Origin: Psittacicella melopsittaci
GTDB lineage: Bacteria; Pseudomonadota; Gammaproteobacteria; Enterobacterales; Psittacicellaceae
Assembly (NCBI RefSeq): GCF_003585925.1
Contig: NZ_NRJH01000018.1
Span: forward strand, 1 to 64,000
Direction of reading: 5' to 3'
DNA: 64,000 nucleotides
Shown here: piece after piece, positions 41,827-51,799 of the stretch
Layout: each line of letters starts with the position of its first letter
Numbering within the stretch: the stretch's first letter is position 1
Notes under the pieces: generated by a model
Seen by the model: the letters and a program-made list of their open reading frames with translations, nothing else
What the model was told of the DNA's origin: nothing
The model's database searches: none
Made by a program: the position numbers and the translations under genes

Positions 41827-44800
41827 CTAATATTCATCAATATCTTCTTCATTTAATCTTGGGTATTTCCTTTCCTTGTATTCATCATTTTTTGGATAAG
41901 AATAACCTTCTTTTGTAAAGACAACCTTAGGAGATTGACCACTAATTCTTTCAAGAGGTGGCTCTGAATTTAAGGCAGGTTGGAACTCCTCCCCCCTTAC
42001 TTCTTTATCAACCTCTTGTTGTAAATTTTTAATTCCAGCTTTTATTTCTGGTAAAGCATTTGGTGGTATTACTTCACTTAAGTATTCTTCTTCAGTTGCA
42101 AATGGATAGTCGGAATCCAGATTATACTCAAGATTTTCAAATAAAGTTGCTAACTTAATTTGACGTTGTGAGTTACTATAGGTTGCTAAATCATTTTCAT
42201 AAAGATGAGTGAATAATGCTTGTTTACCTAGTAAAGTAAAGTCATACTTATCAAAAGATAAATTCATATCTGAACGCGTTCTCAGAATAGATTCTTCAAA
42301 GGATTTAGGAATTATCGCAACTTGATCAATAGAACCAATTACTTGATAAGTAGCAAAAAAGTCATCTAAATTAGCAAACGCTATTGTATTAGTTATTTTA
42401 GAGGCAAACTCTGGTTCTAAACCACTAGAAAACAGGTTGTCCCATGTTAAAGTAAACTCTTGCTGTTGATCTACATCAAGAAGAGGACTGGTTATTTCTA
42501 ATTCACTAGTAACTGGATTACGAGCAACATAGTAACCTCTACCTGCAACAGGATGCACCATACTTGCAGTTAACCCTTGTGTAAAGTCATAACTTATGGG
42601 TTGAGTATACCAGTTTAAGTTAACCCCCGCACTAGTTAAAGAGTAATCTGCCTCTCCATATTGCGCTAGGGTAGCAAATAAGCCAGGAATACTACTAAAT
42701 TTTTGCTCGACTAGTTTTTGTAAATCAGAATCTAAACTAGCAAATTCAGCTCCAAATTTACTTTGTAAAATCTGCTCTCTGGTAACCTTAGCAGGATATT
42801 TTTCTTGTCCTACTAAATTACTATATTGCGAGACATTAAGATTGTGATTTAAATCAAACTTATGTTGCACAAAATAGTTAACTTCATGGTCTCCTATTTT
42901 GTCTGCTTCTTGGGCAAAATAGATAATACTAAAACTATCGTTATAGTTATCTTTAACCAGATAATAATGATTAGCTTCTACTTGTTCAGGTATTTGATTA
43001 TAAAAGTCAACTTGCATTTGTACTTTATGTACCTTTTCAAGATTATACAGACTTAGGTCTTGATCTACTAACCATTTTTCTAATTCTTTACCTTTAGCAT
43101 TAAGCATTAGATTTAAAGAAACAAATCTTTGTTCTCGCGGTAACTGAGAAAGACGTTCATTATCAGTCAAAGAAAAGCTATCGCCAAAATTATAAACTAA
43201 AGCTTGAGGTAAACGAGCAAGTTGATTTTGGATAATAATACCTCGTTTGGTAATACGACGTAAACTCTCATATAGCTTATCATAAGGCAAATTCGTATTT
43301 TTAGCTATACTTGTTGGCAAATAGTTACCAAAACGACTTGCCATAAATTTAGAGCTTAGAATACTGTTTTCTTTGCTTTTGAAAATATACTGATCTAGAC
43401 TTTGCTCGCGTGTAACATCGTTATTTAAGATATTTAACTGGCGTTGTACATCAAAATTAAATCCTGAATAAGTATATTCTAGACCATTAAAGAAAAGATT
43501 ATTTACAAAAGAATAATTAGATTCTAGATCATTTATAGCTGTTGTATAACCTTTCTCCTCATATAACACTTTCTCTACGATCCATTGTCCACTTATATCA
43601 CAGTTTTTATCTAGAGTATAGATCTTAAGCATGCGATTTGGATCAAAGTTAATTGCAGACTCAAGATAAGTAGTACCTAACTTAGCATTTTCTCCCAGCA
43701 ATATCTGGTAATAATCTGAGTAAGGGAAAGGAAGCATAAGGTCCTCATCCTCTTCATACTCTTCATAATCTAAATACTTCTCATACTCTACAGTGTCCTT
43801 ATCAATTATATACTTTCCTCGCCCTGCATAAGAACTTAAGGCAAAGTATATAGCTTCTCCAGCATAAGCCTCACTATCCTGTGAAACTTTAATCTCATTA
43901 CTTGTTGAAGCTAATAAATCATGGTTACGAGCCCCAAGATATTCTTTAAACTCTTGTTCGTGCTTATGCACTATATCTGCTATTTCATCAATTTTAAAAT
44001 AAGACAGATCTACGTTATTTAATTGATAAGAGTTAAAACCGCGATGCCAATTTACAGCCCCTAAGCTATTTATAGCAAAGCGTTTATATAAATATAAAGC
44101 ATCAAAGAGTTCAGGATGGCTATATTGCTCTTCATTATAGCGTAAAGTCTCCCCATCTTCTTGCTCATAAACAGTTAGATCTGGCTTGAGAAGATCGGCA
44201 TTAAAAATAGCCCTACTAAATTGAGAAATATTTGGTCCAAATACTTGATTTAAATTAGCATGAATTTTAAAAATATCAGCATTTACCCAAAGGTGATCTT
44301 GTAAGTTAATTTCCTCGCGTAAAACTATATGGCGTCCATCATTCTTAAATTGAGAGGTAAGTAAAGCTATTTCTTCAGGTGAATAGCCAAAATCAAATTC
44401 AAGATGAGATTTTAAATAAATATTAAAGCGATGCACATCAGTTTGCAACTGAGAAATTAAACTTCCAGAAACATCCTCTTGACCAATTAAAGCAGGAGTA
44501 GAAATACGATAAGCGGCTTGGCGACCAAAAAGAACGTCACCTATATATTGACTATCATTAGTTGTAACAAAATTATATGCCTCACTATAACCAGCGTCTA
44601 ATAAAGCATAAATATTAGTTAGATAGTCATTAATTTTATGCTTTAACTCATGTGAGGCGTAGTATCTCATCCCATTTACTAAGGCTTCACTAAACCAGCT
44701 GTTGAACATTTCAAAAACTGGAAGCATTTGTTGCCAAGCAGTAAAAGGATATCTTTGGCGATAGGTAAAAGCCGAACTTAAAAGATTTATATTTTGCGTA

Positions 44801-45828
44801 AACAGAGTCGGTTTACCATATTTAAAAGAAGCCTGTTTATAAGTTATTTCCAACTCTTGGAGTTCTAAATTCCCCGCTCTTAAAGGGTAATCTTCAGGAA
44901 TCTCGATAAGTAAATTTTCTTTATATGCAAAATCAGCAAATAAATTATCTAAATCTGCGTCTTTGTCTAAAGGATGAATTTCTAATTCGTGACGTCTATA
45001 TCCTTGAGAAAAAAGTTTATGTAATTTATCTTGATGCTTATTTTCTTTGTAATAAGTAGTAACAAAGGTCGAAGCAGGTAAGATTTTAAACTGTGGGGAA
45101 AAATTTGCAAAAGGAATATACTCATAGTAAGGGAAGTACTTAGCTAGAGCTTCTCTTTCTTGCTTTTCTTTTTCTTGCTCCTTTTCACGTGGAACATGTA
45201 AATTGCTTAATTGCTCAATAATCCCAGGAAGTAAAGCTTGCTCTGCCGGAACTTTAATTACTTTAGCTTTGCGTTTTAAATAGATACCAAAACTTGTGTC
45301 TAAAAGACTATTAGTTGTTTTAGCATCAGCAAAGCCTGCCATTTTTAAATTTAGACTACTATACTCAAGTTGAAAATTAGCTATATTCTTTAATAAACTT
45401 GGCAAAATAGTATTTTGCACTAAAAGTTCATTCTTATGCGTCTCAATTTGCTTTTGCACAAGATTTTTTGGCAGATGTAAATTCTCTTCTAAAAAATCTA
45501 ATAACTCAGGACTTGGTTCTTGAGTTAAAGGCAATAAATAGTTAGCATGTAAACGAACAAAAGCATCAGGATTTATTTGTGCTTGCGAAATATAAGCTTC
45601 TTTATTATCTTTTAAATTAAATTTATTTGGAATAGAAGCTGCAAATGTCAGATTCTTTTGATATAGATTAAATAATCCTTCTTGCAACAATAGAGAAGCT
45701 TCAGGACTATCTACGCTCTCAAGGTAATCATTGACAAAATTTTGCTCTTCAGAATCTAGATCTTCTAGACTAGTAACTGTACGTACTAAATTCTTTTTCA
45801 GATTGAAATTTTCATTATCAGAAGTCAT
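41827..45828 (-). CDS. Unknown 1333-residue protein (first gene of the novel block)
   Basis: I recognise no family, catalytic motif, P-loop, nuclease or helicase signature, signal peptide or membrane span. The protein is soluble-looking, rich in Leu, Asn, Tyr, Phe, Glu and Asp, with a charged stretch EKEQEKEKQERE near residue 220-235 and an acidic EYEEDED patch near 715. The C-terminal 90 residues are acidic and probably disordered. The AGGTGG site is close to the ATG at 45828. The glnS terminator lies just upstream, so the block either has a promoter hidden there or depends on read-through. It has no stop or frameshift over 4 kb, so it is under selection as a protein. Composition resembles that of the 623-residue protein downstream. 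Confidence 0.8.
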   Translation of the reverse strand: MTSDNENFNLKKNLVRTVTSLEDLDSEEQNFVNDYLESVDSPEASLLLQEGLFNLYQKNLTFAASIPNKFNLKDNKEAYISQAQINPDAFVRLHANYLLPLTQEPSPELLDFLEENLHLPKNLVQKQIETHKNELLVQNTILPSLLKNIANFQLEYSSLNLKMAGFADAKTTNSLLDTSFGIYLKRKAKVIKVPAEQALLPGIIEQLSNLHVPREKEQEKEKQEREALAKYFPYYEYIPFANFSPQFKILPASTFVTTYYKENKHQDKLHKLFSQGYRRHELEIHPLDKDADLDNLFADFAYKENLLIEIPEDYPLRAGNLELQELEITYKQASFKYGKPTLFTQNINLLSSAFTYRQRYPFTAWQQMLPVFEMFNSWFSEALVNGMRYYASHELKHKINDYLTNIYALLDAGYSEAYNFVTTNDSQYIGDVLFGRQAAYRISTPALIGQEDVSGSLISQLQTDVHRFNIYLKSHLEFDFGYSPEEIALLTSQFKNDGRHIVLREEINLQDHLWVNADIFKIHANLNQVFGPNISQFSRAIFNADLLKPDLTVYEQEDGETLRYNEEQYSHPELFDALYLYKRFAINSLGAVNWHRGFNSYQLNNVDLSYFKIDEIADIVHKHEQEFKEYLGARNHDLLASTSNEIKVSQDSEAYAGEAIYFALSSYAGRGKYIIDKDTVEYEKYLDYEEYEEDEDLMLPFPYSDYYQILLGENAKLGTTYLESAINFDPNRMLKIYTLDKNCDISGQWIVEKVLYEEKGYTTAINDLESNYSFVNNLFFNGLEYTYSGFNFDVQRQLNILNNDVTREQSLDQYIFKSKENSILSSKFMASRFGNYLPTSIAKNTNLPYDKLYESLRRITKRGIIIQNQLARLPQALVYNFGDSFSLTDNERLSQLPREQRFVSLNLMLNAKGKELEKWLVDQDLSLYNLEKVHKVQMQVDFYNQIPEQVEANHYYLVKDNYNDSFSIIYFAQEADKIGDHEVNYFVQHKFDLNHNLNVSQYSNLVGQEKYPAKVTREQILQSKFGAEFASLDSDLQKLVEQKFSSIPGLFATLAQYGEADYSLTSAGVNLNWYTQPISYDFTQGLTASMVHPVAGRGYYVARNPVTSELEITSPLLDVDQQQEFTLTWDNLFSSGLEPEFASKITNTIAFANLDDFFATYQVIGSIDQVAIIPKSFEESILRTRSDMNLSFDKYDFTLLGKQALFTHLYENDLATYSNSQRQIKLATLFENLEYNLDSDYPFATEEEYLSEVIPPNALPEIKAGIKNLQQEVDKEVRGEEFQPALNSEPPLERISGQSPKVVFTKEGYSYPKNDEYKERKYPRLNEEDIDEY

Positions 45829-45848
45829 ACCACCTACAAAACCTTAGC

Positions 45849-45894
45849 CAAGAAAAAGAAAAGGGATGGCAAAAACCATCCCTTTTTCTTCTAT
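45849..45894. terminator. Terminator of glnS
   Basis: AAGGGATGG (45861-45869) and CCATCCCTT (45876-45884) with a 6-base loop; A-rich and T-rich flanks extend the stem and give a U-tract on either strand. It stands between glnS and the 1333-residue gene, both on the minus strand. Confidence 0.85.
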
Positions 45895-45912
45895 TATCTA
45901 ATCGAGGAGGTC

Positions 45913-47547
45913 TTAAATTCTCGCTTTTAGTTCTACGGTTAAGTTGAATACAGCTTTGTCTGCTGTAGAGTCTTCATCTTTACAGTAATAACCATTACGC
46001 TCGAATTGGAAAGAGTCTCCAACTTTTGCATTATCCAGTGCAGGTTCAATAAAACCATTAAGTACAATTAAACTATTTGGGTTTAAGATCTCATGTACAT
46101 CATGAGCTCCTGGAGTTTTACTTGTAAATAAGTGATCATAATGACGGAACTCAGCTGGTTTAGCTGTTTTAGCATTCACCCAATGGATAACACCTTTAAC
46201 TTTACGACCTTCTGGCTTTTTACCTAAAGTATCAGGATCATAAGTAGCATAAACTGTAGTTACATTACCCTCACTGTCAGTTTCGTAACTTTCAGCTTTG
46301 ATAACGTATGAACCACGTAAACGTACTTCTCCACCATGTAATAAACGTTTAAACCCTTTGTCTTCGGTTGTGATTGCAAAGTCGTTACGTTCAATGTAAA
46401 GTTCTGGTCCAAACTCTACTTCACGATGGCCATAACTTTCATTTTGTGGATGATTTGAAATAGATAATTGCTCGCTACCTTCGTAATTTGTAATTACTAA
46501 TTTAATTGGCTCGATAACAGCCATAGCACGTGGAGCTTTTTCATTTAAATCATCACGAATACAAGCTTCTAAAGCTTGGTATTCTACAAGGTTATCTTGT
46601 TTAGAAACACCAATACGACGACAGAATTCACGTAATGAAGCAGGAGTATAACCTCTACGTCTTAAACCTGCTACAGTTGGCATACGTGGATCATCCCAAC
46701 CGTTTACAATTTTTTCTTCAACTAATTGCGTTAATTTACGTTTAGAAGTTAAAACATATTCTAAATTTAAACGGGCAAACTCATATTGATGTGGAGTACC
46801 GTCAATTGTAATGTTTTCTAGAACCCAATCGTATAAACGGCGGTTATCTTGGAATTCTAAAGTACAAAGAGAATGGGTAATGCCTTCTAAAGCATCGGAA
46901 ATACAGTGGGTAAAATCGTACATTGGATAAATGCACCACTTGTCACCTGTTTGGTGGTGACTAGCAAACTTAATACGATATAAAACTGGATCACGCATTA
47001 CCATAAATGGTGATGCCATATCGATTTTTGCACGTAAACTTGCTGAACCTTCGGCAAACCCACCAGCTCTCATTTTTTCAAAGAGACGTAAGTTTTCTTC
47101 TACCGAACGATCGCGATAAGGTGAATTTGTTCCAGGTGTAGTTAAGTCACCACGATATTGACGAATTTGATCTGGACTTAATTCGTCTACATATGCTAAA
47201 CCTTTTTTAATTAGTTCAATTGCATATTCATAAAGAGCGTCAAAATAATCTGAGGCATAACGAACTTTACCGTCCCATTCAAAACCTAACCAACGTACAT
47301 CTTCTTCAATTGATTTTACAAAATCAACCTTTTCTTTTACTGGGTTAGTATCATCAAAACGAAGGTTACATTTACCATTAAAGTCTTCTTTAATGCCAAA
47401 ATTTAAACAAATAGATTTTACGTGACCTATATGAAGGTAACCGTTTGGCTCTGGGGGAAAACGAGTATAAGTTGTTTGGTATTTACCTGAGGCTAAATCT
47501 TCCTCAATAATGTTATAAATAAAGTTTGTTGGACGTTCAACCGACAT
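45913..47547 (-). CDS. glnS: Glutaminyl-tRNA synthetase
   Basis: GlnRS charges tRNA-Gln directly. The 544-residue protein shows RPTNFI at the N-terminus, [12 protein letters not shown] (HIGH motif), [27 protein letters not shown]-type segments, MSK-type loop LTSKRKL, and the beta-barrel anticodon-binding domain typical of GlnRS. A TTG seven codons upstream (47568) opens a longer frame, but the ATG at 47547 has AAGG at good distance and gives the family start MSVERPTNF. GlnRS in bacteria is typical of gammaproteobacteria and a few other groups, which supports the placement. The gene is divergent from topA over a 292-base gap that has TATAAT-like boxes but no further gene. Confidence 0.97.
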   Translation of the reverse strand: MSVERPTNFIYNIIEEDLASGKYQTTYTRFPPEPNGYLHIGHVKSICLNFGIKEDFNGKCNLRFDDTNPVKEKVDFVKSIEEDVRWLGFEWDGKVRYASDYFDALYEYAIELIKKGLAYVDELSPDQIRQYRGDLTTPGTNSPYRDRSVEENLRLFEKMRAGGFAEGSASLRAKIDMASPFMVMRDPVLYRIKFASHHQTGDKWCIYPMYDFTHCISDALEGITHSLCTLEFQDNRRLYDWVLENITIDGTPHQYEFARLNLEYVLTSKRKLTQLVEEKIVNGWDDPRMPTVAGLRRRGYTPASLREFCRRIGVSKQDNLVEYQALEACIRDDLNEKAPRAMAVIEPIKLVITNYEGSEQLSISNHPQNESYGHREVEFGPELYIERNDFAITTEDKGFKRLLHGGEVRLRGSYVIKAESYETDSEGNVTTVYATYDPDTLGKKPEGRKVKGVIHWVNAKTAKPAEFRHYDHLFTSKTPGAHDVHEILNPNSLIVLNGFIEPALDNAKVGDSFQFERNGYYCKDEDSTADKAVFNLTVELKARI

Positions 47548-47839
47548 AATAAACCTTAATTTTTTCAAAACACAACTTATTGCAATTTTTGTGCATAAAA
47601 GTTGTAAAAATTTTTAGTCATATATTATTATACCATTAAACACTTGATATCACTAAGGGTTTTATAAGCGTTTAACCTAGTTTATCATACATCATATTTT
47701 AACAAAATTCATCTCTTGGATAAAAATTTGCTTTACTATATTCTTTTTTATGTGATATATTGAAAAAAAGAAAAATCCCAAACCAAGATTACTTTGTTAT
47801 TTATATTAAGCTTTCTAGCTTTCAAAGAGGCTCATCCCA

Positions 47840-50530
47840 ATGGCTAAAGCTCTTGTAATTGTAGAATCTCCAAATAAAATCAAAACCATTAAAAAATATC
47901 TTAGCGATGACTATATCGTACTGTCATCGGTAGGACACATTCGTGACATACCCTCAAACTCTAGTTTTGCTCCTGTAGTTAAAAAAGGAACTAAACTTCC
48001 AGAAACAACTAAACTTGAAAATGCCGTTTTAAAAATGGGCATTAACCCAGTAAACTGGGACGGTGACTTCCAAATTATGGAAGAAAAACGTAAAGTTGTT
48101 ACTGATTTAAAACAAGTAGCAAAAACTTGTGATACTATTTACCTCGCTACCGATTTGGACCGTGAAGGAGAGGCAATTGCTTGGCATTTACAAGAAGTGA
48201 TTGGCCCTGGTAAAGTCTACAAGCGTGTAATTTTTAATGAAATTACTAAATCAGCAATCAAAAAGGCCTTTGCTAATCCTATCGAGCTAAATATGAATCG
48301 TGTTCATGCTCAGCAAACACGTCGTTATTTAGACCGTATTGTAGGTTTTTTAATTTCTCCTTTACTTATTAAAAAAGCAGGTCGTGGTCTTTCGGCAGGA
48401 CGTGTACAATCGGTTGCTACCCGCCTCACTGTAGAACGCGAAAGAGAAATTCGTAAATTTATTCCAACTGAGTTCTGGACCATTGAAGCTAAATCAGGTG
48501 ACTTTACCTTTGCCTTAAATGCAATTGAAGATAAACGTTTAACTGCACCTACAGATAAAACACCATTTTATATTGCTAACGAAAAAGAAGCAAAACAGCA
48601 CGTTAAAAATATTAAAAATGGTAAGGCCTTAATTAAATCGATTGAAGTAAAAGACACCACTACTTCGCCTCGAGCACCATTTACTACTTCAACCCTGCAA
48701 CAACGTGCTTCAACAGTTCTTGGTTATGATGTACGTACTACTATGAGTATTGCGCAGTTTTTATATGAATCTGGGTATATTACTTATATGCGTACTGACT
48801 CGGTAAATATTTCGCAAGAAGCTCGTAAAATGGCTAAAGGTTATATTACCGAAAACTTTGGGCAAGAGTATTGGGACGGCGATCGTCACTACTCTTCTGG
48901 TAATGAAAATTCGCAAGAGGCGCACGAAGCAATTCGTCCAACTAATCTTGACTTACAATTACCAGCTACCTCACGCGGAGCTAAACTTTATAACCTTATT
49001 AAACAGCAGTTTCTCTCATCTCTCATGACCAATGCAGTGTTCCAAAGCACAAGCATTAACCTTGATGTAGATAATAAATACGCCTTAAAATTCTCAGCAA
49101 GTTTATTAAAATTTGCTGGTTTCCAAAAAGCTTTTGGTCGTAATGCCGATACTTTAGTGGACATTACCGCTGGCTTTACTAAAGGACAAGAACTGAGCTT
49201 AGATAAGGTTAAGTGCGAACAAAACTTTACTTCGCCACCTAATCGCTATACCGAAGCTTCTTTGGTTAAAGAACTTGAAAAACGTTCAATTGGACGTCCT
49301 TCTACTTATGCAAGCATTATTTCCACTATCCAAGAAAGAGGCTATGTAACTCTCGAGAACAAAAAGTTCATGGTGCAAAAAATTGCTGAAATCGTAACCG
49401 ATAGCTTAGAAGTAAGCTTCCCTGACATTATGGATTACGACTTTACAGCCCAAATGGAAAAGTCTCTAGATGACATAGCTAATGGAGAAAAAGAGTGGAC
49501 GCAAGAACTTGATGAGTTCTGGAAAAAATTCCAACTTAAGCTCATTCAAGCTTCGCTTCCTGCTGAACAAGGAGGCATGCCTGAGAAAAAACAAGTGCCA
49601 ACTGACTATGAATGTCCAACTTGTCGACACCATAAAATGGCACTGCAGTTTTCTAAAACAGGTACTTTCTTAAGTTGTGCTGGTTACGATAGTAAAGAAG
49701 GTGATAAGTGTAAAGCTTCAGTAACTTTACTTAAAGCAGAAGACCTTCTTGGTGCCGAAGAAGCAGCTAAACAAGAAGTAAAATACTGTCCAAAATGTAA
49801 CTCAAGACTCGATGAGTTTTTCATTGACGCTAATACCAAAATTTACATTTGCTCTAATGTTCCTACTTGTGATTATACAAAAGTAGAAAAAGGTGATTTT
49901 GTTGCAGGTCAAACTCTAGCTAACTTCCCATGTGATAAATGTGGGGAAACCATGCAACTTAAATTTGGTCCTTTTGGTAAGTATCTTCTTTGTAATAACT
50001 GTGGTAACACTCGTCGGGTATTACCTAGTGGAGAAGTTGCTCCACCAAAACAAGAAGCTATTGAATTCCCTGAAGTAAAATGTAAAAACGGAACCTCATA
50101 TTTTGTTTTACGTAATTCAGCTAAGGGCATTTTCTTAGGGGCAAATAACTTCCCACGTTGTCGTGAAACCATGTTAGCTCCAGTGTCTATTCTCGCTCAG
50201 TATCGTGATCGTCTGCCAGAAGAATTACACTATCTTGCTGAGGCACCAACACAAGATCAAGCTGGTAATCAAACTGTAGTACGTTATTCTACTAAAGAAA
50301 AAGTACAATATATAGGTTCGATAGATCCTGAAACAGAAAAATACACTAAACTGCGTCTAGACTATATAGATAATCAATGGGTAGAAACTACGCCATTGGC
50401 TGCCGAAGCTAGCAAAGAAAAAGCTACGGCAAGCAAAGCTAAAGCTACAGCGAAAAAGACAACTAAAGCTAAAGCTAAAGCTAAAGCAACAGCTAAAGCT
50501 AAAACAAAAACTTCTAGCAAAAAAAGTTAA
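47840..50530 (+). CDS. topA: DNA topoisomerase I
   Basis: TopA relaxes negative supercoils. The 896-residue protein starts with the TOPRIM domain (KALVIVESPNK, then ATDLDREGEAIAWH), has the nucleophile Y316 in ITYMRTDS with R318, and ends with three zinc-ribbon-like repeats (CPTC...C, CPKC...C, CDKC...CNNC). The last 35 residues are a Lys/Ala-rich tail, perhaps for DNA binding. Length is close to E. coli TopA (865). A modest AGAGG site precedes the ATG. A strong bidirectional terminator follows. Confidence 0.97.
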   Translation: MAKALVIVESPNKIKTIKKYLSDDYIVLSSVGHIRDIPSNSSFAPVVKKGTKLPETTKLENAVLKMGINPVNWDGDFQIMEEKRKVVTDLKQVAKTCDTIYLATDLDREGEAIAWHLQEVIGPGKVYKRVIFNEITKSAIKKAFANPIELNMNRVHAQQTRRYLDRIVGFLISPLLIKKAGRGLSAGRVQSVATRLTVEREREIRKFIPTEFWTIEAKSGDFTFALNAIEDKRLTAPTDKTPFYIANEKEAKQHVKNIKNGKALIKSIEVKDTTTSPRAPFTTSTLQQRASTVLGYDVRTTMSIAQFLYESGYITYMRTDSVNISQEARKMAKGYITENFGQEYWDGDRHYSSGNENSQEAHEAIRPTNLDLQLPATSRGAKLYNLIKQQFLSSLMTNAVFQSTSINLDVDNKYALKFSASLLKFAGFQKAFGRNADTLVDITAGFTKGQELSLDKVKCEQNFTSPPNRYTEASLVKELEKRSIGRPSTYASIISTIQERGYVTLENKKFMVQKIAEIVTDSLEVSFPDIMDYDFTAQMEKSLDDIANGEKEWTQELDEFWKKFQLKLIQASLPAEQGGMPEKKQVPTDYECPTCRHHKMALQFSKTGTFLSCAGYDSKEGDKCKASVTLLKAEDLLGAEEAAKQEVKYCPKCNSRLDEFFIDANTKIYICSNVPTCDYTKVEKGDFVAGQTLANFPCDKCGETMQLKFGPFGKYLLCNNCGNTRRVLPSGEVAPPKQEAIEFPEVKCKNGTSYFVLRNSAKGIFLGANNFPRCRETMLAPVSILAQYRDRLPEELHYLAEAPTQDQAGNQTVVRYSTKEKVQYIGSIDPETEKYTKLRLDYIDNQWVETTPLAAEASKEKATASKAKATAKKTTKAKAKAKATAKAKTKTSSKKS

Positions 50531-50531
50531 A

Positions 50532-50568
50532 TAAAAAAGTCCGTTCCCTAGCGAACGGACTTTTTTCT
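50532..50568. terminator. Bidirectional terminator between topA and exbD
   Basis: AAAGTCCGTTC (50536-50546) and GAACGGACTTT (50553-50563), perfect 11-base arms with a 6-base loop and flanking A and T runs. Confidence 0.92.
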
Positions 50569-50984
50569 TAGTTAATTCTTTCAGGTTCTGAAACAAAACC
50601 TATTTTGCTAATTCCTGCAGATCTAACCACATCTAAGAGGCTAATCACAAACTTATAGCTTGCATCTTGATCGGCACGAATAGTAACCACTAGATCAGGG
50701 TTTTTCTGAAACTCTTGACTAAGAATATTTTTTAATTCTTCGTTGCTCATAGCTTGATCTTTATAGTAATAAGTACCTTGTTGGTCTACTACTAAAGAAA
50801 CTATTTCAGGAGCTTCAATCATGCGTTGTTGTGAAGATTTAGGTAAATTAATATTAACCGAAGAAGTAAATACTGGCATAGCTAACATAAAAACTATGAG
50901 CAATACTAGCATTACATCCACTAATGGGGTTATATTAATTTCTGACATTTCTTCATCTTGGGAATTAAAACCACCAAAAGCCAT
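50568..50984 (-). CDS. exbD: Biopolymer transport protein ExbD
   Basis: ExbD works with ExbB in the inner membrane to turn proton motive force into TonB movement. The 138-residue protein has one membrane segment at about 21-42 carrying the proton-path aspartate D23 in TPLVDVMLVLLIVF, and a periplasmic domain ending in the TolR/ExbD block SLLDVVRSAGISKIGFVS. TolR is the alternative, but the neighbouring tonB settles the choice. It is the last gene of tonB-exbB-exbD, 17 bases after exbB. Confidence 0.93.
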   Translation of the reverse strand: MAFGGFNSQDEEMSEINITPLVDVMLVLLIVFMLAMPVFTSSVNINLPKSSQQRMIEAPEIVSLVVDQQGTYYYKDQAMSNEELKNILSQEFQKNPDLVVTIRADQDASYKFVISLLDVVRSAGISKIGFVSEPERIN

Positions 50985-51001
50985 TTGTATCCCCTCAAAT
51001 T

Positions 51002-51769
51002 TTATTTATCAGACTTAGTCACAAAAGAATTATATAAATCGTGGGCAAAACCATCTAACTTGCGACTAAATAAACGATTACGACGAATAAATACGTTATA
51101 ACATAGTACGGCAGGAATAGCGACAAAAAGACCAAAGGCTGTAGCTATTAACACTTCCCCAATTGGACCTGCAATGGTAGCAATATTAGCATTACCTGTT
51201 GCTGTAATTGAAATTAAAGCACGGTAAATACCCCAAACTGTACCAAATAATCCAATAAATGGAGCTGTAGCCCCTATGGTTGCTAATACAGATAAACCAC
51301 CATCTTGAGAGTTAGCAGTTTTTTCTAAACCATAACGAATATTACGTTGTAAGTATTCTGAATAGTTTACTGAAGCTGCCATAGCACCTTCGGCATGTTT
51401 GTATTCTTCTTTTGATTTTAAAGCTGTACCAACTAATTCTTTAATTGGTGAATTTCCTTCCATAGCCTCATAAGCTGATTCGTAGGTTGGATATTCTTTT
51501 GAATTTAATAGTTTTAAATGCTTATTACCTTTTTTAGTTACTAAGTAAGTCATAATGGCACGATAAATAATAACCGTCCAACTATAAATACTCATAAGAA
51601 CTAAAACTAAAAAGGTTAATTTTAAAACTAAATCCCCTTCATTAAGAATTAAATGTAAAATTCCTAAATCTGTTTGTGAAGAGGTTGCTTGTTCAGTTGC
51701 TGGAGTAGACACTACCTCGTTTGTAACGCCCCCAGTTAAAAATAAGATGTTTGAAAATAGTGTAGACAT
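51002..51769 (-). CDS. exbB: Biopolymer transport protein ExbB
   Basis: ExbB is the pentameric channel part of the TonB motor. The 255-residue protein has a periplasmic N-terminus, membrane segments at about 48-68, 165-190 and 205-230, and the MotA/TolQ/ExbB signature LATIGATAPFIGLFGTVWGI, followed by GPIGEVLIATAFGLFVAIPA. It lies between tonB (30 bases upstream) and exbD. Confidence 0.94.
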   Translation of the reverse strand: MSTLFSNILFLTGGVTNEVVSTPATEQATSSQTDLGILHLILNEGDLVLKLTFLVLVLMSIYSWTVIIYRAIMTYLVTKKGNKHLKLLNSKEYPTYESAYEAMEGNSPIKELVGTALKSKEEYKHAEGAMAASVNYSEYLQRNIRYGLEKTANSQDGGLSVLATIGATAPFIGLFGTVWGIYRALISITATGNANIATIAGPIGEVLIATAFGLFVAIPAVLCYNVFIRRNRLFSRKLDGFAHDLYNSFVTKSDK

Positions 51770-51799
51770 AATTTATAGAGTGATTAAATATTAATTAGC

